Shown piece by piece: positions 36,256 to 45,226 of a stretch of DNA of 64,000 bases; positions within the stretch are counted from its first letter, which is position 1, and each line of letters starts with the position of its first letter. The notes under the pieces are model-generated. The model did no database searches and was not told the DNA's origin. It was given only the letters and a program-made list of their open reading frames with translations. Source of the stretch: CAWGHZ01 sp963822575 (GTDB lineage Bacteria; Pseudomonadota; Alphaproteobacteria; MPNO01; DASWLB01); the NCBI GenBank assembly GCA_963822575.1, contig CAWGHZ010000007.1:558001-622000 (forward strand), in the 5' to 3' direction. The position numbers and the translations under genes are program-made.

Positions 36256-37833
36256 CTACCGCCCGCTGCGCGAGAGGGAGTGCACCCAGCCCTGCATGCG
36301 CTTCCGCGCGTTCTCGAGGTCGGACGGGGTGAAGAAATCCTCCGGCTTCACGCGGTCGACCGGATAGACCGGGCGCAGGAAGTCGTTCTCGTAGCCGTAG
36401 GGCACGGTGGCGTCGATCCCCATGCCGCCCTCGAACACCGTGTTCGACGCCGTCCACTGCCGCTCGCCCGCGGTCATGCGCTCGGCCGGCATGAAGGTCT
36501 GGCCGCGCCCGCCCGGGATCGGGTTCAAGATGTCGGTCTTCGGGTTCACCCGCGTGGTCAGGCACCACATGATGTCGTCCATCGAGTAGGGGTCCACGTC
36601 CTCCGACACCGCGATGGCGAGCCGCATGCCCTGCGAGCACGACAGGATCGCCGACAGGAAGTTGCGCTGCCAGCCTTCGTCGATCTGGTGGCGCTTCTTC
36701 ACCTGAATGACGCAGCCGCCCCAGTCGGTCATGCAGTAGGGGATCACCGCGTTCTGGACGATGCCGGGCTGCAGCCGCTCGCAGAGCTCGAACACGGCGG
36801 CCTCGCGCACCGTGGTGTCGATGTTGTGGTCGTCGAGCGTGTGCACGCCCAGCGCGAAGACGATCGGCTTCGTCTCGGGCTTGCGCATTGTGACGGCGGT
36901 GACGTGGAAGGTCGGCGCCTTGTACGCCTTGCCCATGTAGCCCGCCCATTCCGGGTGGAAGTGGAAGCGGCCCTGGATGCCGGCGTCCTCACTCTCCTTC
37001 GTCTCGAACCGCCGGTCGCGCGGATCGACGTAGCCTTCCAGCACGATCTCGGCGTCGGCCAGCGCCATGGCGTCGACCGTGCGCGCCTTGACGAGGCGAA
37101 TCGGCGCGCCCTGCACCGCGCCGGCGACGCCGATCTCGTCGCACCCCCTGGGCAGGATCACGTAGTCGAACCCCGCGCCGGCCAGCAGCGTGCAGGCCGG
37201 CGGCACGCCGAAGCACATGGTGATCGGCACGCGCTCGCCAGCCGCGTAGTACTTGTTCACCACCTGCCACATGTGCGAGCCGGGCGAGATCTGGAACGTG
37301 CCGACATTGCCCCAGCGGAAGTTCATCCGGTTGTAGCCGAGGTCCGACCCGCCCTCGAATTGCGGCCCGGTCACGCAGCGAATGCCGGAGCCGACCGTCA
37401 GCTCCGGCTCGTAGGTGGTGTGGCGGATCGGCACCATGTAGTCGTTCACGTCGGCCGGGTTCTCGATGACCGTCTCCTGGCACGGCGCGTCCGCCTGGTC
37501 GATCACCACCGGCGCCAGCGGATGTGACAGCGCATAGGCGAGCTTGCGCACGCGGTCGGGGTCGCTCTCCCAGCCGAACATCTTGTTGATGACAGCGATG
37601 TCGCCGAACAGGTTGGTCAGCACCTGGTGGTTCGGCTTGCCGCGCACGTTCCGGAACAGCACCGGGCAGCCGCCGTCCATGTGCTTCTGCAGCCCCGTCA
37701 CCTGCAAATCGGGATCGACCTCCGTGTCGGTCTCGATCAAATCGCCCTCGGACTTCATCCAGGCGAGCGTCGCGCGCAGGTCGCGGATATCGTCGGCGGG
37801 CGGGCGGTTGTGCCCCCTGGTGATCGTGGCCAT
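36256..37833 (-). CDS. UbiD-family decarboxylase
   Basis: Protein of 525 aa of the UbiD family, prenylated-FMN-dependent (de)carboxylases of aromatic or unsaturated acids. Landmarks are LDDHNIDTTVREAAVFELCE, VQVKKRHQIDEGWQRNFLSA-like segment (here VIQVKKRHQIDEGWQRNFLS) and CSQGMRLAIAVSEDVDPYSM. The start at 37833 (MATITRGHNRPPADDIRDLR) fits relatives better than an upstream ATG at 37878. It diverges from a marR gene across a palindrome at 37881-37893, so it is probably under that regulator. A prFMN synthase (ubiX) is not in the window. Confidence 0.88.
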   Translation of the reverse strand: MATITRGHNRPPADDIRDLRATLAWMKSEGDLIETDTEVDPDLQVTGLQKHMDGGCPVLFRNVRGKPNHQVLTNLFGDIAVINKMFGWESDPDRVRKLAYALSHPLAPVVIDQADAPCQETVIENPADVNDYMVPIRHTTYEPELTVGSGIRCVTGPQFEGGSDLGYNRMNFRWGNVGTFQISPGSHMWQVVNKYYAAGERVPITMCFGVPPACTLLAGAGFDYVILPRGCDEIGVAGAVQGAPIRLVKARTVDAMALADAEIVLEGYVDPRDRRFETKESEDAGIQGRFHFHPEWAGYMGKAYKAPTFHVTAVTMRKPETKPIVFALGVHTLDDHNIDTTVREAAVFELCERLQPGIVQNAVIPYCMTDWGGCVIQVKKRHQIDEGWQRNFLSAILSCSQGMRLAIAVSEDVDPYSMDDIMWCLTTRVNPKTDILNPIPGGRGQTFMPAERMTAGERQWTASNTVFEGGMGIDATVPYGYENDFLRPVYPVDRVKPEDFFTPSDLENARKRMQGWVHSLSRSGR

Positions 37834-37880
37834 CGGTCGGTCTTTCGTGTCGGTTGCAATCGGAACGTCAGATTCCATAG

Positions 37881-37893
37881 AATGCTAAGCATT
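37881..37893. promoter_or_regulatory. Candidate MarR operator palindrome
   Basis: AATGCTAAGCATT is a perfect 6-1-6 palindrome, AT-rich in a GC-rich genome, lying 26 bp before the marR start and about 48 bp before the preferred start of the divergent UbiD-family gene. MarR proteins typically bind palindromes of this kind and size in such divergent gaps. Confidence 0.55.
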
Positions 37894-37919
37894 ATGGACA
37901 ACGCGGACGCGGCCCGTCA

Positions 37920-38372
37920 ATGCCGAAGCGCCCCTTCGAGTTTCCGCCGCAGACGAGCTCCGGCTACCTGGTACGCGACGCGAACCGCGCCTTCCAGCGG
38001 CTTCTGGAACGGCGTCTCGCGCCGCACGGTGTCACGCGCGGCCAATGGTCCTTTCTGCGCGCGCTCTGGAACGAGGACGGGCTGACCCAGCGCGAGCTGT
38101 CGGTACGGGTCGGGACGATGGAGCCGACCACCGTCGTCGCGCTCCGCGGCATGGAGAAGGCCGGGCTTGTGACGCGCCTGCGCAGCGCCGACGACAAGCG
38201 CAAGGTGCATGTCAGGCTGACCGCGCGTGCGAAGCGGCTGAAGGGAAAGCTGTTGCCTTTGGCTCGAGACATTACGGTGGAAGCGGCCGAAGGCATTGGT
38301 CGAAACGAGGTCAAACGCTTCCACGAGGTCTTGCGCCGGATGACGGCGAACCTGGATCGGATCGAACGATGA
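37920..38372 (+). CDS. MarR family transcriptional regulator
   Basis: Protein of 150 aa with the MarR winged helix: HGVTRGQWSFLRALWNEDGL, LTQRELSVRVGTMEPTTVVA (recognition region) and wing KAGLVTRLRSADDKRKVHVR. MarR proteins often respond to aromatic acids. It diverges from a UbiD-family gene with a palindrome in the gap, and its stop codon overlaps the start of an acyl-CoA ligase gene in an ATGA. This suggests a locally regulated unit for an aromatic or phenolic acid. Confidence 0.9.
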   Translation: MPKRPFEFPPQTSSGYLVRDANRAFQRLLERRLAPHGVTRGQWSFLRALWNEDGLTQRELSVRVGTMEPTTVVALRGMEKAGLVTRLRSADDKRKVHVRLTARAKRLKGKLLPLARDITVEAAEGIGRNEVKRFHEVLRRMTANLDRIER

Positions 38373-39876
38373 CCGTCGCGTGCGGCCCCGCCGACCTCGC
38401 GGGCTGGATTCGCGCGGGGGCCGAGGCGCATCCCGACAAGCCCTTCGCGATCTCGGTCGAGGACGGGCGGGTCGCTCGACTACGGCGACGCTCGCCGCGT
38501 CGCGGGCCGCATGCGCGCGCATACGCGCGGCCGAGGGCATCGGGCGAAGCGACCGGGTGGCGCTGCTCGCCGACAATTCGCCGGAGCATCTGGCCGTCTA
38601 TCTCGCGACGATGGCGGCGGGCGCGACGATCTGTACGGTCCATGTCGAAACCAATGCTCGCCACCTCGCCGGTATCCTGTCGGCGCTCGCGCCGCGCCTC
38701 GTCCTGTGCGACCCGGCGCTCGAAGCGACGCTGCGCGGCCAGGACATCGATGGCCGGCCGCTCGACCGCTTCGTCGCCGTGCTGCCGGAGGCCGGGCCCG
38801 GCGCACCCGTTACGGCGACGCCCACCGACGACGGCGTCATCACCTTCACCTCGGGCACGACGGCGACGCCCAAGGGTGTCGTGCTCGCCTATCGCGAGAT
38901 GCTGACGAACGGCGCCGCGATTGCCGATGCGTATGGGTTTATGGCTTCCGACCGGCTTTACGACTACCGCTCGCAGAGCTGGGCGTCGGCGCAACTCCTC
39001 GCGCTCGCGACCTTGTCGAAAGGCGCGACGTTGGTGATGCGGCGCAAGTTCTCGCGGTCGCACTTCTTCGCCGACATCGCGCGCCACAAGGCGACGATCG
39101 CGGCCGGCAACCCGACCGTCGTCAACATGCTGCTCAACGGCGACGACGCGCCGGTGGCCGTGCCCAGCCTGCGCTTCATGACGTCGAGCTCCGCGCCCCT
39201 CATGGAGGACGAGTGGCGACGGTTCGAGGCGCGCTTCGGCGTGACGGTGATCCAGGGCTACGGCACCAGCGAGACCGGCTGGATCGCGGCCTCGACCCTC
39301 GCTGACCGGCGCTTCGGCACGGTCGGCAAGCCGCTTCCCTACCAGCGCCTCGCCATCGTCGATTCCGCCGGGCGCCCGCTCGCCCCCGGCGAAATCGGCT
39401 TCGTCGAGGTCGGCGCCTTCGCCGACAATGCCTACCGCCAGATCGGCACGGACGGGCGCGTCGTCACGAATGCGACTGGCCGCACGCTCACCGGCGACAT
39501 GGGGTTCCTCGACGAAGACGGCTATCTCCGCCTCACCGGCCGCGCGCGCGAGCTGATCATCCGCGGCGGCGTCAACATCTCGCCGGTCGAGATCGACAAC
39601 GTGCTCGCCGCGCTGCCGGGCGTCGCCGAGGCCGCGACGATCGGCGTGCCCGACCCGATCTACGGCGAGGAGGTGGTGGCCTACGTCATGCCCGCGCCGG
39701 GCGCCGCTGTCACCGCGGGCGCGCTCCGCGCTCTCTGCGCCGCGCGCCTGCCCGCCGCCAAGGCGCCGAAGCGCATCCATCTCTGCGCGTCGCTGCCCAA
39801 GACCGACCGCGGCAAGCTCGACCGCAAGGCGCTGGTCGAGGCGTGGAAGCGCGAGAATGGAACGGTCCAGCACTAG
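38369..39876 (+). CDS. Class I adenylate-forming acyl-CoA ligase, two frameshifts
   Basis: About 502 codons of an acyl/aryl-CoA ligase. It starts MTVACGPADLAGWIRAGAEA in an ATGA overlap with marR. The AMP motif is FTSGTTATPKGVVLAYREM and later motifs are IQGYGTSETGWIAAST, TGDMGFLDEDGYLRLTGR and PKTDRGKLDRKALVEAW. Near 38470 one G seems extra (expected DGRSLDYG) and near 38515-38520 two bases seem missing from a CG run (expected RMRARIRAAEG). Together they place the N-terminus and body in different frames. As written it is not translatable as one protein; a consensus error is a plain alternative. Confidence 0.82.
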
Positions 39877-39883
39877 CCACACT

Positions 39884-39956
39884 CGTCATTGCGAGCGAAG
39901 CGAAGCAATCCAGTCATCCGCTGGATTGCTTCGTCGCTGCGCTCCTCGCAATGACG
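39884..39956. repeat. Dispersed palindromic repeat, family A copy 3
   Basis: Same layout as the copy at 23.0 kb: CGTCATTGCGAGCGAAGCGA, AATCCAG/CTGGATT, GCTCCTCGCAATGACG. It lies between the converging ligase and ABC-F genes. Confidence 0.8.
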
Positions 39957-39963
39957 GCGGACG

Positions 39964-41850
39964 TTAGGGGGCCACCTGTTCCGCCTGCGCGCCCTCGTAT
40001 TCTTCGAGCAGCGCGAGCCACTCGGCCTCGGCGCGGGCGAGGGACTTCTCGGTCTCGCCCAGCGCCTTCTGCAGCGCCGCGGCGCGCGGCCCGTCGCATT
40101 GGTAGAGCGCCGGGTCGGCGAGCGCCTCGTGCAGCCGCGCCCTCTCGGCCTCGAGCTTCGCGACCTGCGCCTCGGCCACGTCGACGCGCTTCTTCAAGGG
40201 CGCAAGCTGACGCCGGCGCTCGGCCGCGGCGCGGCGCGCCTCGCGCTTCGGGTCGGCGCCGCGCGACGCCTCGGCCGCGCGCTCCTCGGCCGCCCCGGCG
40301 AGCAGCAGCGCGCGGTAATCCTCGAGGTCGCCGTCATAGGGCGCGACCTTGCCGTCTGCCACCAGCCACAGCCGGTCCGCGATCAGCTCCACCATGTGCG
40401 GGTCGTGGCTCACGATCACCACCGCGCCGGCGAAGCCGTTGATCGCCTGGACCAGCGCCTCGCGCGCGACGATGTCGAGATGGTTGGTCGGCTCGTCGAG
40501 CAGCAGGATGTGCGGCGCGTCGGCGGTGGCGAGCGCGAACAGGAGCCGCGCCTTCTCGCCGCCCGAAAGGCTCCCGATGCGCGTCTCCGCGCGCTCCTGC
40601 GAGAAGCCGAACCGGCCGAGCTGCGCGCGGATGCGCTCTTCCGCCTCGCGCGGGCGCAGGCGCGAGAGTGCGATCAGCGGCGTCGCCGCAAGGTCCAGCT
40701 CTTCCGCCTGGTGCTGCGCGAAATACCCGACGCGGAGCCTGGGCGCCTGCCGCAGCTCGCCCGCCATCGGTTCGAGCCTACCGGCGAGGAGCCGCATCAG
40801 GGTCGACTTGCCGTTGCCGTTGGCGCCGATCAGCGCGACCCGGTCGTCGGGATCGAGCCGCAAATCGAGCCGGCGCAGCACCAACCGCCCGTCATAGCCC
40901 GCATCCACCTTGTCGAGAGTCATCAGCGGCGGCGCCAGCGCCTCCGCCTCGGGGAAGGCGAACGCGACGTTCGCCTCCTCGCGCCGCTCGGCGATCGGCG
41001 CCATGCGCGCCAGCATCTTGAGGCGCGACTGCGCTTGGCGCGCCTTGGTCGCCTTGTAGCGGAAGCGCTCGACGAAGGCGGTGATGCGCGCGCGCTCGGA
41101 CTCCTGGCGGGCGCGCTCCTTCTGGTCGAGCGCCAGGCGCGCGCGGCGCGTCGCCTCGAACCGGTCGTAGTTGCCGGCGTAGAACGCGAGCCGCTCGCCT
41201 TCGAGGTGCAGGATATGGTCGGGCACCGCGTTCAGCAGCTCGCGGTCGTGGCTCACCAGCAGGATCGTGCCGGGGTAGCGGCGCAGGAAATCCTCGAGCC
41301 ACAAACTCGCCTCGAGGTCGAGATGGTTGGTCGGCTCGTCGAGCAGCAACAGGTCGGGCTCGGTGAACAGCAGCGCCGCCAGCGCCACGCGCATGCGCCA
41401 GCCGCCAGAGAATTCGTCGCAGGGCCGCGCCTGCGCCGCCGCGTCGAATCCGAGCCCCGCCAGGATGCGCGCCGCGCGGGCCGGGGCGGCGTGCGCGCCC
41501 TTGTCGGCAAGACGGGCATGGATGGCGGCGATGCGGTCGGGATCGGTCGCGGTCCTGGCCTCTTCCTCCAATGCGGCGAGCTCGGCATCGGCTGCGAGTA
41601 CGGTGTCGACCAGCGAGCGGGGGCCCGCCGGCGCCTCCTGCGCCATCACGCCGACGCGCCAGCGCGAAGGCGTTTCGATGGTGCCGGAATCGGGCTCGAT
41701 CTCGCCCGAGATCAGGCGCAGCAGCGTCGTCTTGCCGGTGCCGTTGCGGCCCACGAGGCCGACCCGCTGGCCCGGCGCCACCGTGGCGTCGGCGCCGTCG
41801 AACAGCACGCGCCCGGCGATGCGGTAGGTGAGGCCCGAGATTCGCAGCAT
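39964..41850 (-). CDS. ABC-F family ATPase
   Basis: Protein of 628 aa with two ABC domains and no membrane helices. The Walker A motifs are LVGRNGTGKTTLL and LIGANGNGKSTLM; signature motifs are FSGGWRMRVALA and LSGGEKARLLFAL; Walker B segments read LLLLDEPTNHLDLEASL and ILLLDEPTNHLDIVAR. A C-terminal coiled coil (AEAQVAKLEAERARLHEAL) follows. ABC-F proteins act on the ribosome. The start at 41850 (MLRISGLTYRIAGRVLFDGA) is preferred; the 33 codons upstream look non-coding and overlap nothing functional. Confidence 0.93.
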   Translation of the reverse strand: MLRISGLTYRIAGRVLFDGADATVAPGQRVGLVGRNGTGKTTLLRLISGEIEPDSGTIETPSRWRVGVMAQEAPAGPRSLVDTVLAADAELAALEEEARTATDPDRIAAIHARLADKGAHAAPARAARILAGLGFDAAAQARPCDEFSGGWRMRVALAALLFTEPDLLLLDEPTNHLDLEASLWLEDFLRRYPGTILLVSHDRELLNAVPDHILHLEGERLAFYAGNYDRFEATRRARLALDQKERARQESERARITAFVERFRYKATKARQAQSRLKMLARMAPIAERREEANVAFAFPEAEALAPPLMTLDKVDAGYDGRLVLRRLDLRLDPDDRVALIGANGNGKSTLMRLLAGRLEPMAGELRQAPRLRVGYFAQHQAEELDLAATPLIALSRLRPREAEERIRAQLGRFGFSQERAETRIGSLSGGEKARLLFALATADAPHILLLDEPTNHLDIVAREALVQAINGFAGAVVIVSHDPHMVELIADRLWLVADGKVAPYDGDLEDYRALLLAGAAEERAAEASRGADPKREARRAAAERRRQLAPLKKRVDVAEAQVAKLEAERARLHEALADPALYQCDGPRAAALQKALGETEKSLARAEAEWLALLEEYEGAQAEQVAP

Positions 41851-41894
41851 CGCGGCGGTGTAGCACGCCCGGCCCGAGCGGTGAACATCGACCA

Positions 41895-42020
41895 TTTTCC
41901 GTTCGTGCCGAGTAGCGAACCCGCGCAGCGGGGTCGCGTATCGAAGCACGAATTTGCGCGGCCCCGTCGCCTTCGCCCTTCGATACGGCCGCTGCGCCGC
42001 CTACTCAGGACGAACGGAAA
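41895..42020. repeat. Dispersed palindromic repeat, family B copy 2
   Basis: About 126 bp from TTTTCCGTTCGTGCCGAGTA to TACTCAGGACGAACGGAAA, with inner arms CGTATCGAAG and CCTTCGATACGG. It matches the copy at 19.1 kb. It lies between the ABC-F and lpxL genes, both on the reverse strand. Confidence 0.75.
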
Positions 42021-42023
42021 GGC

Positions 42024-42941
42024 TTAATCCCCGTCCGTGTCCGGCCAGCGGCGGTGGATCCAGAGCCACTGCTCGGGCCGCTCGCGGATCCAGCCCTCGA
42101 TCAGGCGTGTCGCGGCGGCGGTGATGGCGCGCATGTCGGCGTCGCGGTCGCCCGTGTCCGGCAGGTCGAGCGGCGGGTACATGGTCGCGCGGAACCGCGC
42201 GCCGTTGAGCCGCTCGATCCGCCCCGGCACCACCGGGCAGCGGAAGCGCAGCGCGAACAGCGCCATCGCGTTCGCCGTCATCGCCGGGCGGCCGAAGAAC
42301 GGCACGGCGATGCCGTTGTTCATCTTCTGGTCGATCAGCATGCCGAGCCGCCCGCCCGCGCGCAGGATCGCCATCGCGCGGCGTGCGCCCTCGGCGCCCT
42401 TCGGCACCATGTCGGTCACCGGCAGGCGCCGTACGCGATGCACCAGCCAGGAGACATAGGGGTTGTTCGGGTCGCGATAGACCTGCGCATAAGGGAGGCC
42501 GACCGCGTGGCAGACGGGCGCTAACACCTCCCAGTTGGCGAGATGGCCGGAGAACAGCAGCACCGGCCCCTGTCCCAGAGTCCTGCGATGCTCCATCCCG
42601 GCCATCTCGACGCGCGCGCCCGGCTTGCCGGCGTCGCGCGCGATCGTGTCGAGATGCGGGTATTCGGCGACGATGCGCCCCAGCATGTCCCACATGCCGC
42701 GCCTTATGGCGGCGCGTTCGTCCTCCGTCATGCCGGGGAAGGCGGCGCGCAGATTGCGCCGCGCGACCCGGTCGAGCGGCAGGAGCGGCCCGACCGTCCG
42801 ACCCAGCGCCCCGCCGAGCGCCGAGGCCGTGTCCACCGGCAGTGCGGCGAACAGCGCGTAGGCCAGCGCAACGCCCGCCGCCTCCACGACGTAGCGCGCG
42901 TGACGGGCCCAGCGGCGGGGCGCCAACCGCCGGTCAACCAT
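42024..42941 (-). CDS. lpxL: Lipid A biosynthesis lauroyl/myristoyl acyltransferase
   Basis: Protein of 305 aa of the LpxL/HtrB family, inner-membrane enzymes that add secondary acyl chains to lipid A. The H-X4-E catalytic motif is in LLFSGHLANWEVLAP; LGMLIDQKMNNGIAVPFFG is the conserved DQ segment. One N-terminal helix lies at about residues 18-35. The start at 42941 overlaps the lpxK stop by 8 bp; the longer frame to 43061 lies wholly inside lpxK and is rejected. Last gene of the lipid A block. Chain specificity is not inferred. Confidence 0.9.
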   Translation of the reverse strand: MVDRRLAPRRWARHARYVVEAAGVALAYALFAALPVDTASALGGALGRTVGPLLPLDRVARRNLRAAFPGMTEDERAAIRRGMWDMLGRIVAEYPHLDTIARDAGKPGARVEMAGMEHRRTLGQGPVLLFSGHLANWEVLAPVCHAVGLPYAQVYRDPNNPYVSWLVHRVRRLPVTDMVPKGAEGARRAMAILRAGGRLGMLIDQKMNNGIAVPFFGRPAMTANAMALFALRFRCPVVPGRIERLNGARFRATMYPPLDLPDTGDRDADMRAITAAATRLIEGWIRERPEQWLWIHRRWPDTDGD

Positions 42942-43920
42942 GCGCGTGGGCCACGAGGGCGCGGTTGAGCAGCGCGTCGACGTCGTCCGGCCGCTCCCAC
43001 GCGATCTCGACCTCCAGCACGCAGACCATGGCGCGCGCGTCGGGCGCAAGGCGCACGGCATCCTTCGCCGTGGTCACCAGCGTCGCGTCGTGGAGGTGCG
43101 CCACGTCCACCATGCGCATGATCTCGTCCGGCGCGTATTCGTGGTGATCGGGAAACGGCATGCCGGCGACGACGCGGCAGTCGATCTCGGCCAGCGTCTC
43201 GAAGAACTTGTCGGGCCGCCCGATCCCGGCGAACGCCACCACGGTGCGCCCGGCGATCTCCGCCAGGCCCGCCGCGGGGGCGAGGCGCGCGCGCAGCACG
43301 AGGGGCACGCGGGCGCCGATCCGCGCCGCGGCGCCGGACGTGTCGCGCCCGACCAGCACCACGGCGTCGGCGCGGGCGAGGCCTTCGTCCAGCGTCTCGC
43401 GCAACGGTCCGGCCGGGATCACGCGGCCGTTGCCGAACCCGTACCCGCCATCCACCACCACCAGCGACACATCCTTGGCGAGCGACGGGTTCTGCAGCCC
43501 GTCGTCGAGGACGATCGCGCCCGCGCCGTTCGCCTCGGCCGAGCGCACCCCCTCGACGCGGTTGCGCGCCACCCAGGTCGGCGCGACGCGGGCGAGCAGC
43601 AGCGCCTCGTCGCCGACCGCGCGCGCGTCGTGGCGCGCGGGGTCGACGCGGACCGGACCGGGCTCGCCCCCGCCATAGCCGCGCAGCACGATGTGCGGCG
43701 TGCGGCCCAGCGCGGCGAGGCGGAGGGCGAGCGAGATGGCGACCGGCGTCTTGCCGGCCCCGCCCGCGACCAGATTGCCGACGCAGATCGCCGGCACGGC
43801 CGGGCAGTAGGGATGCGCCAGATAACGGCGCAGCCGCGTCGCGAGCATCCAGCCGCCCGCGGCCGGAGCGAGCAGGGCGGGCAGCGCGCCGTCCCGGCGC
43901 CAGAACTCAGGCGCGCGCAC
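42934..43920 (-). CDS. lpxK: Tetraacyldisaccharide 4'-kinase LpxK
   Basis: Protein of 328 aa that phosphorylates the lipid A disaccharide. The P-loop region is CVGNLVAGGAGKTPVAISLA; further landmarks are VLRGYGGGEPGPVRVD, AGAIVLDDGLQNPSLAKDV and FAGIGRPDKFFETL. It starts with a short hydrophobic segment that places it at the inner membrane. It overlaps waaA upstream by 14 bp and lpxL downstream by 8 bp, so the block is tightly coupled. Confidence 0.95.
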   Translation of the reverse strand: MRAPEFWRRDGALPALLAPAAGGWMLATRLRRYLAHPYCPAVPAICVGNLVAGGAGKTPVAISLALRLAALGRTPHIVLRGYGGGEPGPVRVDPARHDARAVGDEALLLARVAPTWVARNRVEGVRSAEANGAGAIVLDDGLQNPSLAKDVSLVVVDGGYGFGNGRVIPAGPLRETLDEGLARADAVVLVGRDTSGAAARIGARVPLVLRARLAPAAGLAEIAGRTVVAFAGIGRPDKFFETLAEIDCRVVAGMPFPDHHEYAPDEIMRMVDVAHLHDATLVTTAKDAVRLAPDARAMVCVLEVEIAWERPDDVDALLNRALVAHAHG

Positions 43921-45214
43921 GGCGGGAGCGCGCCGCCTGCGGCGCGATCGGGTCGAGAAGCGGCGCGAGCGCGTCCATCACCGCGTCGAGCACGCGCGCG
44001 TGCGACCGCGCGACCTCGCCGGCCGCCACGCTGTGCCGCGCGCGCAGCGCCGGGTCGCCAAGGAGGGCGTCGACGGCATCGGCAAGCGAGGCCGCGTCGG
44101 CAACTTCGGCCGTGCCGCCGGAAGCCGCCAGCTCTTCGGCGATCTCGCGGAAGTTGGTCATGTGCGGGCCGTGCACGATGGAGGCGCCGAGCCGCGCCGG
44201 CTCCAGCAAATTCTGCCCGCCATGCGGCACCAGCGAGCCGCCGATGAAGGCGACCGGCGCCAGGCGGTAGAACAGCCCCATCTCGCCCATCGTGTCGGCG
44301 AGGTAGAACGCGTCGCCCGGTCCCGGCGTCTCGCCCTTGGCGCGCCGCGCGAAATTGTGGCCGCGGGCGCCGAGCATCGCCGCGATCGCCTCGCCGCGCG
44401 TCTCGTGGCGCGGCGCGACAATGGTGAGAAGGCCCGGATGGCGGGCGGCGAGAAGGGCGTGCGCGTCGGCCACGATCTCGTCCTCGCCCGGGTGGGTCGA
44501 GGCGGCAAGCCATCGCGGCCGGTTGCCGAAGGCGCGCTCCAGCCGGGCGAGCTCGGCGGGGTCGGCCGGCAATGTCGGCGCGGCGAACTTCAGGTTGCCG
44601 GGCGCCGCCACACGGTGCGCGCCGAGCGAACCGAGCGCCTCGGCCTCGCGCGCGTTCTGGGCGAGGCAGAGGGCGAAGCCGCCCAGCAGGTGGCCGATCG
44701 TCGCCGGCGCGCGGCGCCAGCGCGCGAGCGAGCGCGGCGAGAGCCGCGCGTTGACCAGCACCGCCGGCACGCCGCGGCCCGCCAGCGCGTCGAGCATGTT
44801 GGGCCACAGCTCGGATTCCAGCCAGAGTGCGAGGTCCGGCCGCCAGTGGTCGAGGAAACGCGCGACCCAGGGCGCGCGGTCGACCGGCACGTACTGATGG
44901 ACCGCGCCGGCAGGCAGGCGCGTCGCGACGAGACGGGCGGAGGTCACCGTCCCGGTGGTCACCAGGATCGCGAGGCCCGGCCGCTCGGCCTTGAGGCGCT
45001 CGATCAGCGGCAGGGCGGAGACCGCCTCGCCGACGCTCGCCGCGTGCAGCCAGGCGAGCGGGCCGGAGGGGCGCGGCTTCGAGGCGATCCCCATCCGCTC
45101 GGGGAACCGCGCGGCGTCCTCGCGTCCGCGGCGGAGGCGGCGGGCGAGGTAGAGACGGATCAGCGGCGCGCCGGCTTCGGTCAGCGCGCGATAGGCCGCG
45201 AGCGGGAGGGTCAC
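43907..45214 (-). CDS. waaA: 3-deoxy-D-manno-octulosonic acid transferase
   Basis: Protein of 435 aa that transfers Kdo to lipid IVA. The GT30 catalytic base is in HAASVGEAVSALPLIE; LLVTTGTVTSARL-like (here AILVTTGTVTSARLVATRL), LWLESELWPNMLDAL and GGSLVPHGGQNLLEPARLG are family landmarks. One N-terminal membrane helix or amphipathic segment is expected. It follows msbA by 12 bp and overlaps lpxK by 14 bp. Confidence 0.95.
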   Translation of the reverse strand: MTLPLAAYRALTEAGAPLIRLYLARRLRRGREDAARFPERMGIASKPRPSGPLAWLHAASVGEAVSALPLIERLKAERPGLAILVTTGTVTSARLVATRLPAGAVHQYVPVDRAPWVARFLDHWRPDLALWLESELWPNMLDALAGRGVPAVLVNARLSPRSLARWRRAPATIGHLLGGFALCLAQNAREAEALGSLGAHRVAAPGNLKFAAPTLPADPAELARLERAFGNRPRWLAASTHPGEDEIVADAHALLAARHPGLLTIVAPRHETRGEAIAAMLGARGHNFARRAKGETPGPGDAFYLADTMGEMGLFYRLAPVAFIGGSLVPHGGQNLLEPARLGASIVHGPHMTNFREIAEELAASGGTAEVADAASLADAVDALLGDPALRARHSVAAGEVARSHARVLDAVMDALAPLLDPIAPQAARSRRARA

Positions 45215-45226
45215 CGCCGGCGCCGG

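Noticed and set aside
40099..42027. Forward-strand frame opposite the ABC-F gene
   Set aside because: Antisense to two clear ABC ATPase domains; no motif of its own.
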